A DNA stretch of 64,000 nucleotides from Enterococcus plantarum. Its GTDB lineage: Bacteria > Bacillota > Bacilli > Lactobacillales > Enterococcaceae. The stretch lies in the NCBI RefSeq assembly GCF_001730295.1, contig NZ_MIKA01000047.1, positions 1 to 64,000 on the forward strand. The letters run 5' to 3'. The notes under the pieces are model-generated. The model did not search any database and was not told the DNA's origin. It saw nothing but the letters and a program-made list of their open reading frames with translations. The translations under genes and the position numbers were made by a program. Positions within the stretch are counted from its first letter, which is position 1, and every line of letters starts with the position of its first letter. Positions 46,276 to 54,171 of the stretch are shown here, in pieces.

Positions 46276-46566
46276 AGAAGCGCTAGGAAAGATTATAGTA
46301 GAGCGTTGTTTTGAAATAACAGAAAGTCAACGGTAGATGGAAGTTGACCAAAGCAAATACTTGAAGTACAAATCTGGAGCGAAATAATAGATTCGGGTAA
46401 GATCCGTTAGCGTCTTTTGAGTGGAAATTATTTTTTAATTTCAATTTGGGTGGTACCGCGTGTAGGTTGCGGCTGAGACAAAAGCGCTTGTTTTCAAAGG
46501 AAGTTGCTTTTTCTCGCTATTATACGTCCCTGACAGTCTATTTGTGATTGTCAGGGATTTTTTGTA
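46276..46566 (+). promoter_or_regulatory. T-box leader, tyrosine specifier
   Basis: The T-box motif GGGTGGTACCGCGTG is at 46448-46462. It is followed by the terminator TCCCTGACA with TGTCAGGGA (46527-46557) and a T run. The specifier loop reads TTGAAG-TAC-A with TAC at 46367-46369, a Tyr codon in the same register as the Met specifiers at 11770 and 12110. The base of stem I is formed by CGCTA (about 46280) and TAGCG (about 46408). Confidence 0.9.
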
Positions 46567-46604
46567 TGCAATAATTAAATTTTTAAAAAGAATGAGGATC
46601 GTAA

Positions 46605-47990
46605 ATGAAGAAAGAATTAAGTGTAAAAGAAGCATTAGTTGTATTTTTGGCCCTTTTATTGATTATCAGTATTTGTGTGATTGGTGTCGGGATGAGTCCA
46701 ATTTTTCCCGTATTGTGTGCATTGGGTTTATTGATTGGTTGGAGTAAATGGCGAGGAGCATCATGGGATAAAATCCATGAAGGAATCATAGAAGGTGTAA
46801 AAACAGGTATTGTACCAATGATTATTTTTATTCTGATTGGCGCTTTGATTGCGGTTTGGATCGCCAGTGGTGTTATTCCAACGATGATGTATGCAGGTTT
46901 TTCAGTTATCAGCACAACAATCTTTTTGCCTTCGGCCTTTGTCAGTTGCGCAGTGGTTGGAATTTCGATTGGGAGTGCTTTTACAACCGTTTCAACGATT
47001 GGCTTAGCGTTGATGGGGATGGGGATTTCGATGGGATTCAACTCTGCTATTTTAGCAGGAGCGATCATTTCAGGAGCTGTTTTTGGGGATAAAATGTCTC
47101 CTCTATCAGATACGACGAATTTAGCATCAGCAGTTGCTGGAGCAGATTTATTTAAACATATTAAAAATATGATGTGGACAACGGTCCCAGCTTTTATTAT
47201 GTCATTTATACTTTATGCAATTATTGGGTTTCAAACAGAAATTGGCCAAACAGAAATTAAAACAACGCAATTTTTAGATGTCTTACAGGATAATTTTGCA
47301 ATCAGTTGGTGGGCGCTTCTACCGATTTTGTTACTTGTTCTTTGCTCAATCAAACGTGTTCCAGCAATTGCTTCATTACTAGTCACGATTTTACTTTCCA
47401 GTGTGATGTATATGGTTCAGACAAAAAATGTTGATTTAAAACAATTGAGTTCGATTTTAGAAAATGGGTTTGTATCAAAAACAGGGATGGAACAAATCGA
47501 TGCCTTATTAACTCGTGGCGGTATCCAAAGTATGATGTGGTCTGTTTCATTGATTTTATTGACCTTATCCTTAGGTGGTTTGCTGATGAAAATGGATGTG
47601 ATTACTGTTTTGATGGCGCCGCTGGCGGATAAATTAAAGTCAACAGGGAGTTTAGTTGCGGCAACAGTTTTCAGCGGTGCTTTGGCGAACGTGATGATTG
47701 GCGAACAATATTTATCGATCATTTTACCGGGACGGGCGTTTAAAGAAAGTTATGATAAAGCTGGACTTGAACCAGAAGTATTATCTAGAGCCTTGGAAGA
47801 TTCAGGAACGGTTCTAAACTCATTGATTCCTTGGGGAGTAAGCGGGGTATTCATGGCAAGTACACTACAAGTTTCTACATTAAGTTATGCACCATTTAGT
47901 TTCTTTATAGTATTCTGTCCTATTTTATCGATCCTTTCTGGGCTAACTGGTATTGGGATACCTAAAAAAAGGATCACCACACGAAAGTAA
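46605..47990 (+). CDS. NhaC-family transporter, probable tyrosine uptake
   Basis: The 461-residue protein has about eleven membrane helices and two inverted halves with the NhaC pattern FGDKMSPLSDTTNLAS and ALEDSGTVLNSLIPWG. NhaC proteins are annotated as Na+/H+ antiporters. A tyrosine T-box directly upstream instead points to tyrosine transport, as proposed from comparative T-box surveys for the YheL/NhaC group. AGAATGAGGATCG precedes ATG 46605. The substrate is inference from regulation. Confidence 0.88.
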   Translation: MKKELSVKEALVVFLALLLIISICVIGVGMSPIFPVLCALGLLIGWSKWRGASWDKIHEGIIEGVKTGIVPMIIFILIGALIAVWIASGVIPTMMYAGFSVISTTIFLPSAFVSCAVVGISIGSAFTTVSTIGLALMGMGISMGFNSAILAGAIISGAVFGDKMSPLSDTTNLASAVAGADLFKHIKNMMWTTVPAFIMSFILYAIIGFQTEIGQTEIKTTQFLDVLQDNFAISWWALLPILLLVLCSIKRVPAIASLLVTILLSSVMYMVQTKNVDLKQLSSILENGFVSKTGMEQIDALLTRGGIQSMMWSVSLILLTLSLGGLLMKMDVITVLMAPLADKLKSTGSLVAATVFSGALANVMIGEQYLSIILPGRAFKESYDKAGLEPEVLSRALEDSGTVLNSLIPWGVSGVFMASTLQVSTLSYAPFSFFIVFCPILSILSGLTGIGIPKKRITTRK

Positions 47991-48100
47991 GTAGAAAAAT
48001 AGAAACTAAAACATTAAAATTTTAAGAGAAACAATGGGGGTACTTTTGTTCGGCTCGTTTTTTAGGTATAATGGATACTGATTGAAAAGAGGGATGTTAG

Positions 48101-50473
48101 ATGGCACAAAAAAGGAAAAGTGCAAAAAAGAAAAAAACAAAAAAACAGCAACAACAGCAAGAGCATCTTAATTTCATTTTTCTCGGTATCTTTTTTATCT
48201 TCTTCGGATTATTTGGACTTTTAAAATTAGGATTTCTTGGCACTTTGATTGCCAATGGTTTACGTGTGGTTATAGGAAATACATTTCCAGTGGCAGCTAT
48301 ATTACTGATGCTTTACGGGCTTTCTCTAGTTATTTTTGGGAAAGAGTTTCCTATCAAAAAAAGTCGACCGATGATCGGTGGTGTATTTGTTTACTTGGGT
48401 GTGGTGCTATTTTTGCATGCGTATATGTTTCGTAATGTAGGAACGCAAACGCCAGATATTATAGGAACAACATGGGAATTTCTTAGAATGGATTTAAAGG
48501 CCAGTACTGTGGCTCAAAATGTCGGTGGTGGTATGATCGGTGCTGCAATGTATAGCGTGACGTTCTTTTTAGTTGCACAATTTGGTAGCTATTTAATTGC
48601 TGCTTTATTGATTGCATTAGGCCTATTTTTAATGAGTATGCTTGATTTTCAGCAAGTAATGAACGGATTGCAAAGCGTTCGGGAAATGATTAGTGGCCTA
48701 ACGGCTAGAAGTGCAGAGCGTCAAGCTGAAAAAGAAGCCAAACGAGCTGAAAAACGTGCGGCGAAACAGGCTGAAGTGGAGAAACGTGCTCAAGAACGTT
48801 TAAAAAATGAGGTAAGAGAATTAACTCCAGGTGAAAAATTAGCCCAAAAAGCAAGGGAGCAAGAAGAAAAAGAAGCACATGAACCAGAACAACTGACACT
48901 TGTGCCAATCGACAGTTTCCAAAGCCAAGCTGAAACACAGCCTGTCCAACAAAAAACTATTGTCGAATCTGAAATGGATGAAGGCGGCGAATTAAACTTT
49001 GAAATTTCTGAAGAAGCGGAAGATCGTGATTATGAACTCCCACCTTCAACACTATTAGATTCGATTCCATCTGCGGATCAAAGTGGAGAGTACCAAAAAA
49101 TCGAAAAAAATATTGGGGTGTTAGAACAAACATTCAAAAGTTTTGGTGTTGATGCTAAAGTAGTCAAAGCAAGTCTTGGACCTGCTGTTACAAAATTTGA
49201 AATTCAACCAGCAGTTGGGGTGAAGGTGAGCAAAGTCGTTAGTTTAACAGATGATATTGCTTTAGCGCTTGCTGCAAAAGATGTACGGATGGAAGCACCA
49301 ATTCCTGGGAAATCTCTGATTGGAATCGAAGTACCAAATAGCACTGTAAGTACAGTTTCATTTAGAGATATCATTGAAGCACAACCAAGTCATCCAGATA
49401 AATTGTTGGAAGTACCACTTGGACGAGATATTTCTGGGATGGTTCAATCAGCTGATTTAGCTAAAATGCCTCATTTACTGATTGCAGGCTCAACCGGTAG
49501 TGGGAAGTCTGTTGCAATCAATGGGATTATCTCCAGTATCTTAATGAGAGCCAAGCCACACGAAGTGAAATTAATGATGATCGATCCAAAAATGGTTGAG
49601 CTGAATGTCTATAATGGGATTCCACATCTGTTGACACCAGTCGTAACAAATCCACGAAAAGCTGCACAAGCATTGCAAAAAGTCGTGCAGGAAATGGAAT
49701 TCCGTTATGAAAAATTTGCCGCTACTGGGGTTCGAAATATTTCTGGTTACAATGAGTTAGTCATTCAAAAAAATTTAGAAGACGGTGAAAATCGTCCAAT
49801 CTTGCCATTTATTGTAGTCATCGTTGATGAGTTAGCAGATTTGATGATGGTTGCTAGCAATGAAGTAGAAGATGCTATCATTCGTTTAGCGCAAATGGCT
49901 CGTGCTGCTGGAATTCATATGATTTTGGCAACACAACGTCCAAGTGTGGACGTTATCACAGGAATCATCAAAGCGAATGTTCCTTCTAGAATGGCATTTG
50001 CTGTTTCAAGTGGAACGGATTCACGGACTATCATTGATAGTAATGGAGCAGAAAAGCTTCTGGGTCGAGGAGACATGTTGTTCTTGCCGATGGGTGAAAA
50101 TAAACCGATCCGTGTGCAAGGCGCGTTTATTTCCGATCATGAGGTTGAACGAATCGTGGCCTTTGTCACAGAACAACAGGAAGCAGACTATCAAGAAAGT
50201 ATGATGCCAACAGAAGAAGAGAACACTGGTGGTAGTAGCGAAGCATCACAAGATGAACTGTATGAAGAAGCGAAAGCTTTAGTCGTAGAAATGCAGACAG
50301 CAAGTATATCCTTACTGCAAAGACGCTTTAGAATCGGGTATAATCGGGCAGCACGTTTAGTGGATGAATTAGAAGATCATGGTGTAATTGGACCGTCTGA
50401 AGGGAGTAAACCAAGAAAAGTTTTTCTTGAACCAGTACCAGAAGATATGCCGATAGATCATGATTCAGAGTGA
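48101..50473 (+). CDS. ftsK: DNA translocase FtsK/SpoIIIE
   Basis: This ATP-driven pump clears chromosomal DNA from the septum. The 790-residue protein has a Lys-rich N-terminus, four membrane helices (to about residue 190) and an Arg/Glu/Lys-rich linker (200-270). Next come the alpha/beta motor (Walker [12 protein letters not shown], Walker [18 protein letters not shown]) and a C-terminal winged-helix gamma domain ([21 protein letters not shown]) that reads polar DNA sequences. AGAGGGATGTTAG precedes ATG 48101. A terminator follows. Confidence 0.96.
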   Translation: MAQKRKSAKKKKTKKQQQQQEHLNFIFLGIFFIFFGLFGLLKLGFLGTLIANGLRVVIGNTFPVAAILLMLYGLSLVIFGKEFPIKKSRPMIGGVFVYLGVVLFLHAYMFRNVGTQTPDIIGTTWEFLRMDLKASTVAQNVGGGMIGAAMYSVTFFLVAQFGSYLIAALLIALGLFLMSMLDFQQVMNGLQSVREMISGLTARSAERQAEKEAKRAEKRAAKQAEVEKRAQERLKNEVRELTPGEKLAQKAREQEEKEAHEPEQLTLVPIDSFQSQAETQPVQQKTIVESEMDEGGELNFEISEEAEDRDYELPPSTLLDSIPSADQSGEYQKIEKNIGVLEQTFKSFGVDAKVVKASLGPAVTKFEIQPAVGVKVSKVVSLTDDIALALAAKDVRMEAPIPGKSLIGIEVPNSTVSTVSFRDIIEAQPSHPDKLLEVPLGRDISGMVQSADLAKMPHLLIAGSTGSGKSVAINGIISSILMRAKPHEVKLMMIDPKMVELNVYNGIPHLLTPVVTNPRKAAQALQKVVQEMEFRYEKFAATGVRNISGYNELVIQKNLEDGENRPILPFIVVIVDELADLMMVASNEVEDAIIRLAQMARAAGIHMILATQRPSVDVITGIIKANVPSRMAFAVSSGTDSRTIIDSNGAEKLLGRGDMLFLPMGENKPIRVQGAFISDHEVERIVAFVTEQQEADYQESMMPTEEENTGGSSEASQDELYEEAKALVVEMQTASISLLQRRFRIGYNRAARLVDELEDHGVIGPSEGSKPRKVFLEPVPEDMPIDHDSE

Positions 50474-50487
50474 AAATAAGTATGAAT

Positions 50488-50527
50488 AAAAAATGGAGTG
50501 AGCTGAAAAGCTGGCTCCATTTTTTTG
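50488..50527 (+). terminator. ftsK terminator
   Basis: AAAAATGGAG plus AGCT pairs with AGCT plus CTCCATTTTT around GAAA, followed by a T run. Confidence 0.85.
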
Positions 50528-50738
50528 ATCGACTAATGATGTATCTTTTGTGTAGACTACTTTTTAAATTCGTTTTCCATAAATGGAATCTTTGGTATAA
50601 TGTATGAAATACTATCGTTTGGATAGATGAAAAGTTGAATTAAATGGCAAATACGATTAGAATGAGGATAATCTAACGGAATAACGAATAAACTAAAATA
50701 AAACGATAGACTAAATAAAGAGTATAAGGATGGATCAC

Positions 50739-51440
50739 ATGAGAAGAAAAAGCGTATTGTATTTAGACGTAGCAGATCAAATCAAATCAGATATCATGAA
50801 TGGTACCTATCCCGTAGGGTCATTATTACCAACAGAGGCTGAACTTGAGCAGCTGTTTGATGTAAGTAAAATCACAGTTCGTCGTGCAATCGAGTTATTA
50901 TCGTCAGAAGAATTAGTGGAGAAAAAAAGCGGTAAGGGAACTACTGTGTTGAGTAATCGACCTTACAATAAATTGTCTAAAGCGGGAACCTTTACAGAAT
51001 ATTTAAATGAGTCTGGACAAAAAGTAGCTAAGAAAATTTTGAATTTGGAAAAAGTAACGTTAGCACCTGATTCTCCAGTGTATCAATCTCTAGGTGAGCA
51101 TGCAGTAAAAGTTTCGCGTTTATATATACTAGATGAGCAACCGTACATCTACTTTAACTATTTTTTACCGAGTAGTTTAGCAGATGTATCTTTAGAAGAT
51201 TTTGAAAAGGAATCATTGTATCGACTAATGGATCAACACGGCATCGAGATCATCAAGTTCGAAGATAGCTTCCAAACCATTGAATTAACAAAACAACAAC
51301 AAGAAATTCTAGCTACATCTGAAAAGAATGGATTAAAACGTATTAGAAAATCAATTGGGCTATCAGGGGAAATCGTTGAGTTTTCAGAAGCCATTTATAA
51401 TACCGCTCTTTATCCGTATGTGATTGAATATGAAGCCTAA
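50739..51440 (+). CDS. GntR-family (HutC/UTRA) transcription regulator
   Basis: The 233-residue protein has an N-terminal GntR winged helix (SLLPTEAELEQLFDVSKITVRRAIELLSSEELVEKKSGKGTTV) and a C-terminal UTRA ligand domain. HutC-type regulators usually sense sugars or amino-sugars, but no target operon adjoins. The effector is therefore unknown and the targets may be distant. ATG 50739 lies eight bases after AAGGA; ATG 50730 overlaps it. Two strong terminators follow. Confidence 0.9.
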   Translation: MRRKSVLYLDVADQIKSDIMNGTYPVGSLLPTEAELEQLFDVSKITVRRAIELLSSEELVEKKSGKGTTVLSNRPYNKLSKAGTFTEYLNESGQKVAKKILNLEKVTLAPDSPVYQSLGEHAVKVSRLYILDEQPYIYFNYFLPSSLADVSLEDFEKESLYRLMDQHGIEIIKFEDSFQTIELTKQQQEILATSEKNGLKRIRKSIGLSGEIVEFSEAIYNTALYPYVIEYEA

Positions 51441-51492
51441 TAACATTAAATCTGCTGAGCAAAATACAGGGACTAACGAGTAAATACCATTA

Positions 51493-51537
51493 AAATAAGA
51501 GCTTTTTATCAATGTTTTTGATAAAAAGCTCTTATTT
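51493..51537. terminator. Terminator after the GntR gene (19-bp perfect stem)
   Basis: AAATAAGAGCTTTTTATCA (51493-51511) is the exact complement of TGATAAAAAGCTCTTATTT (51519-51537), with a seven-base loop. It is symmetrical and can act in both directions. Confidence 0.75.
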
Positions 51538-51619
51538 AGTTATTGTGTATTGAATAATCATCCAATAGCTAGTAAGAAATATCTATTTCTAGACGGAATA
51601 GAATACATCTAAAAAAATG

Positions 51620-51662
51620 AACTGGTTATTCTAATTGCTCATGATTAGAATAACCGGTTTTT
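51620..51662 (+). terminator. Second hairpin terminator after the GntR gene
   Basis: AACTGGTTATTCTAAT pairs with ATTAGAATAACCGGTT (one G-U) around an eight-base loop, followed by TTT. It has an A run upstream as well. Confidence 0.75.
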
Positions 51663-51981
51663 GAATCTTTTTTATCTTAGAGTCTTTAAAACATTACTCT
51701 ATGTTATAGTTGTAAATGGCATAATTCTCTCTTAATAATAACTTGAATAAATGAAAAATTGTTCTTTTTGTTACAACTATATAGATTTCTTGTTTTATGA
51801 TTTATATCATTTTTGTTATTTTATTTTTGACTGAATGAAATAATTCGGATAGGTTAGTTCATCAAAAATAACTTTATGTAATCAAATGATTACGTTTCAT
51901 ATTTTTACTTAAAACATGAAATCTCTTAACTAGAAACAGTATATCCCTTTGAAATCAGTAAATCAAGAGTTTTTTTTAATG

Positions 51982-52027
51982 GAAATTCTCAATTTTTAGC
52001 ATATTAATATAAAAAAATGAGAATTTC
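51982..52027. repeat. 46-bp inverted repeat upstream of the integrase
   Basis: GAAATTCTCA (51982-51991) and TGAGAATTTC (52018-52027) are exact complements, with further imperfect pairing (TTTTT/AAAAA) inside. It could be a regulatory hairpin or a recombinase site. Confidence 0.5.
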
Positions 52028-52076
52028 GTTTATCATGTTGTTAAATAACCTAGGTTAATCAAGGTTGTTTTTTAAA

Positions 52077-52095
52077 GCCGTCAATTGCGCCGTCA
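52077..52095 (+). repeat. 19-bp GCCGTCA repeat, copy A (before integrase)
   Basis: GCCGTCAATTGCGCCGTCA contains GCCGTCA twice at a 12-base period. It matches copy B at 53327-53345 in 17 of 19 positions, in the same orientation. Its GC content stands out against the surrounding sequence. Confidence 0.75.
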
Positions 52096-52121
52096 AAATT
52101 TACAGAAAAGGATTTGATTTT

Positions 52122-53228
52122 TTGGCTAAAGGAGAAAATATTTATAAACGAAAAGATGGTAGATGGGAAGGTCGATACCCAAAAGCAAGAAAGACTGATG
52201 GTTCAATTCATTATGGGTATGTTTATGCATATTCTTATCGTTCTGTGAAAGAACAACTATTTGAGAAAAAAGTTCAAACAAGTATGTTCTATTCCAAAAG
52301 CAAAAAAGAATTTCACGGAACATTTGGAGATTGGACTAAGATTTGGATGACCTCTATTATGGCGCCAAAGATAAAAGAAAGTACCTTTGCAAGTTACAAG
52401 AACAAAATGGATCTACATATTTTACCTTTATTAGAGCACCGATCACTGCAGAAAATTGGTTTAAACGATATTGATCAAGTAATCAATAAATTATCTAACA
52501 AGTTATCAGCAAGCTCGGTTCATGTCATCTTTCGTATAGTCAAAAGCTGCCTTGAAGCAGCAAAGGAACGTGGCTATATCTCCTCCAATCCATGTGAAGG
52601 AGTGATTCTACCAAAAGTTAAAAAAGAAAAAGTTCGTGCGCTCACGCGAGCAGAGCACAAGGCAATCGAACTGGAAAGTTTGAAAACGAAAAGAGGACTT
52701 CCTATATTAATAGCCTTAGAAACCGGAATGCGCATTGGTGAAATATGTGCATTAAAATGGGACGACATTGATTTCGATTCTTCTATTATTCATGTTAGTA
52801 GAACGAAACAAAGAATCTGTTTGCCTGATGACTCTGGAAATAAAACCCAAATTATTGAAACAGCACCAAAAACACCAAACTCCAATCGTTTTATTCCACT
52901 TTCCTTAAAATTAAAAAAAGCACTGCTGCAGTGGAAAGATGAATCTCAGTCATCATTCGTTATTACAAATAAGGGACACGCCATTGAACCGAGGACAGTC
53001 AGTTATCGATTTGATCAGATAAAAAGTCAACTTGGATTGACAGATATATCGTTCCACTCATTGAGGCATACATTTGCCACTAGATGTGTAGAACTTGGGG
53101 TAAATATTGCTGCCATTAGTTCTCTGTTAGGTCATTCATCTATAAAATTGACATTAGATACGTACACAAGTTCATTTTTAGAAGAAAACCGCATAGCTAT
53201 TCAAAAATTAGATAAATTAACGTTTTAA
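52122..53228 (+). CDS. Tyrosine recombinase (phage/ICE-type integrase)
   Basis: The 368-residue protein has an N-terminal arm-binding domain (ENIYKRKDGRWEGRYPKARK, AP2-like), a SAM-like core-binding domain and a catalytic domain. Conserved residues are visible: Arg in ALETGMRIGEICALKW, HSLRHTFATR, the second His in LGHSSIKLTLDTY and the Tyr nucleophile in the same segment. This is the Tn916/phage Int type. TTG 52122 follows AAAAGGA; an upstream frame to TTG 52065 runs through the repeat. No excisionase, phage or conjugation genes accompany it. It may be a remnant of an element, or a dedicated switch for the adjoining surface locus. Confidence 0.92.
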   Translation: MAKGENIYKRKDGRWEGRYPKARKTDGSIHYGYVYAYSYRSVKEQLFEKKVQTSMFYSKSKKEFHGTFGDWTKIWMTSIMAPKIKESTFASYKNKMDLHILPLLEHRSLQKIGLNDIDQVINKLSNKLSASSVHVIFRIVKSCLEAAKERGYISSNPCEGVILPKVKKEKVRALTRAEHKAIELESLKTKRGLPILIALETGMRIGEICALKWDDIDFDSSIIHVSRTKQRICLPDDSGNKTQIIETAPKTPNSNRFIPLSLKLKKALLQWKDESQSSFVITNKGHAIEPRTVSYRFDQIKSQLGLTDISFHSLRHTFATRCVELGVNIAAISSLLGHSSIKLTLDTYTSSFLEENRIAIQKLDKLTF

Positions 53229-53326
53229 ATTGAGTAGGATAAGGCAAATCTATTTTTTATATAGAAGCTAACATTCCTTACTCGACAACAGTGTTGAACA
53301 TAAACAGAGCTTTTTTTATTTTCCCC

Positions 53327-53345
53327 GCCGTCATTTCCGCCGTCA
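53327..53345 (+). repeat. 19-bp GCCGTCA repeat, copy B (after integrase)
   Basis: GCCGTCATTTCCGCCGTCA is the second copy of the repeat at 52077-52095, in the same orientation, again with two GCCGTCA units 12 bases apart. The copies are 1,250 bases apart and enclose only the integrase gene. This one lies about 90 bases before the next regulator gene. Confidence 0.75.
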
Positions 53346-53431
53346 GATCATGTTTTTTTTCATATAGGACAAGAGATTTAGCTGTTTTTCATATTTTAAG
53401 TAAAAATATGAAACAAGGAGAGACCTATTTA

Positions 53432-54100
53432 ATGTATACATTAGGAATAATCATATTGGACTATTCTTTTGATTTAGAAATGAGCGAGAAACTTCATTCC
53501 TATGGGTTTGAATCAAAAGAAATCAAAAAAATGGACCAATTAAGTGAAGTTGATGGGATTTTAATAAATGTAAATCAAAAAATAAACAATCATACAATCA
53601 AAGGGTTAGAGTGGTTGACTAATTTGAAGAAAGAAAAGTGTGGCGTTCCAATATGGTTGTATACAGATACTCCTATGACACCGATTGAACGGAAGTTGTG
53701 TCTTCATTTAGGGGCTAACGGTATTCTTGTTAGGGATAGCGAAGAAGAAGAGAATGACTTTATTATAATGAAAAATATATTAGGGTGTCTCGTTCAGCCA
53801 GAAAACTCATCGTTGGTCATTCTAAATAAAGAAGCACACAGTTTGTCATTTAATGGTCAGGAAGAAATTAGTTTTACACGATTGGAGTTTCAGGTGTTTT
53901 CTTTTCTTTATGATCATGCGGGTGAAGTTGTTACATATCAACAGATTTCCGATTATTTATGTAATGGAGAGCGGGAAGTCCAACAGTACCGTATCTCGAA
54001 TATCATTTTTCTGATTCGGAAAAAATTAGGAGAAGAAGGAAAGGATTTAATTCGAACAATCCGAACGAAAGGGTTCCAATTAAATAAAATGCTTGTATAA
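53432..54100 (+). CDS. OmpR/PhoB-type winged-helix regulator with pseudo-receiver domain
   Basis: The 222-residue protein ends in a PhoB-type winged helix (ISFTRLEFQVFSFLYDHAGEVVTYQQISDYL, then ISNIIFLIRKKLGEEGKDLIRTIRTKGFQL). The N-terminal half follows the receiver fold in outline (LGIIILDY, VDGILINVN, VPIWLYTD, GANGILVRD). Where the phospho-Asp is expected there is Asn (about residue 46) and no kinase gene adjoins, so phosphorylation control is unlikely. It lies directly upstream of the WxL operon and is the obvious candidate regulator. ATG 53432 follows AAGGAGAG; the longer frame reads through repeat copy B. Confidence 0.85.
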   Translation: MYTLGIIILDYSFDLEMSEKLHSYGFESKEIKKMDQLSEVDGILINVNQKINNHTIKGLEWLTNLKKEKCGVPIWLYTDTPMTPIERKLCLHLGANGILVRDSEEEENDFIIMKNILGCLVQPENSSLVILNKEAHSLSFNGQEEISFTRLEFQVFSFLYDHAGEVVTYQQISDYLCNGEREVQQYRISNIIFLIRKKLGEEGKDLIRTIRTKGFQLNKMLV

Positions 54101-54171
54101 ACGGAGTGTTTGTAAATGCCTTGAATCGGGCTTTCTTTTCAAAATACCATATCTATTAGGAGTTGTTAAAC

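Larger units (their letters stand above)
51441..52121. other. Intergenic region before the integrase gene
   Basis: No gene is visible. From left to right it contains a terminator hairpin at 51493-51537, a second one at 51620-51662, very AT-rich sequence, and an inverted repeat at 51982-52027. A 10-bp palindrome AACCTAGGTT follows at 52047-52056, then the 19-bp repeat at 52077-52095. The last three could be recombination or regulatory sites of the integrase. Confidence 0.6.

Noticed and set aside
46583-47068. Minus-strand frame of 161 codons opposite the NhaC gene
   Set aside because: It is the reverse of a membrane-protein gene, rich in Ile/Pro/Thr, without ribosome site or promoter.
51493-51537. 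TTTTTATCA and TGATAAAAA arms that look like a further TetR operator
   Set aside because: The arms are seven bases apart instead of two and are part of a 19-bp terminator stem, so the likeness to the boxes at 5007-5118 is coincidental.
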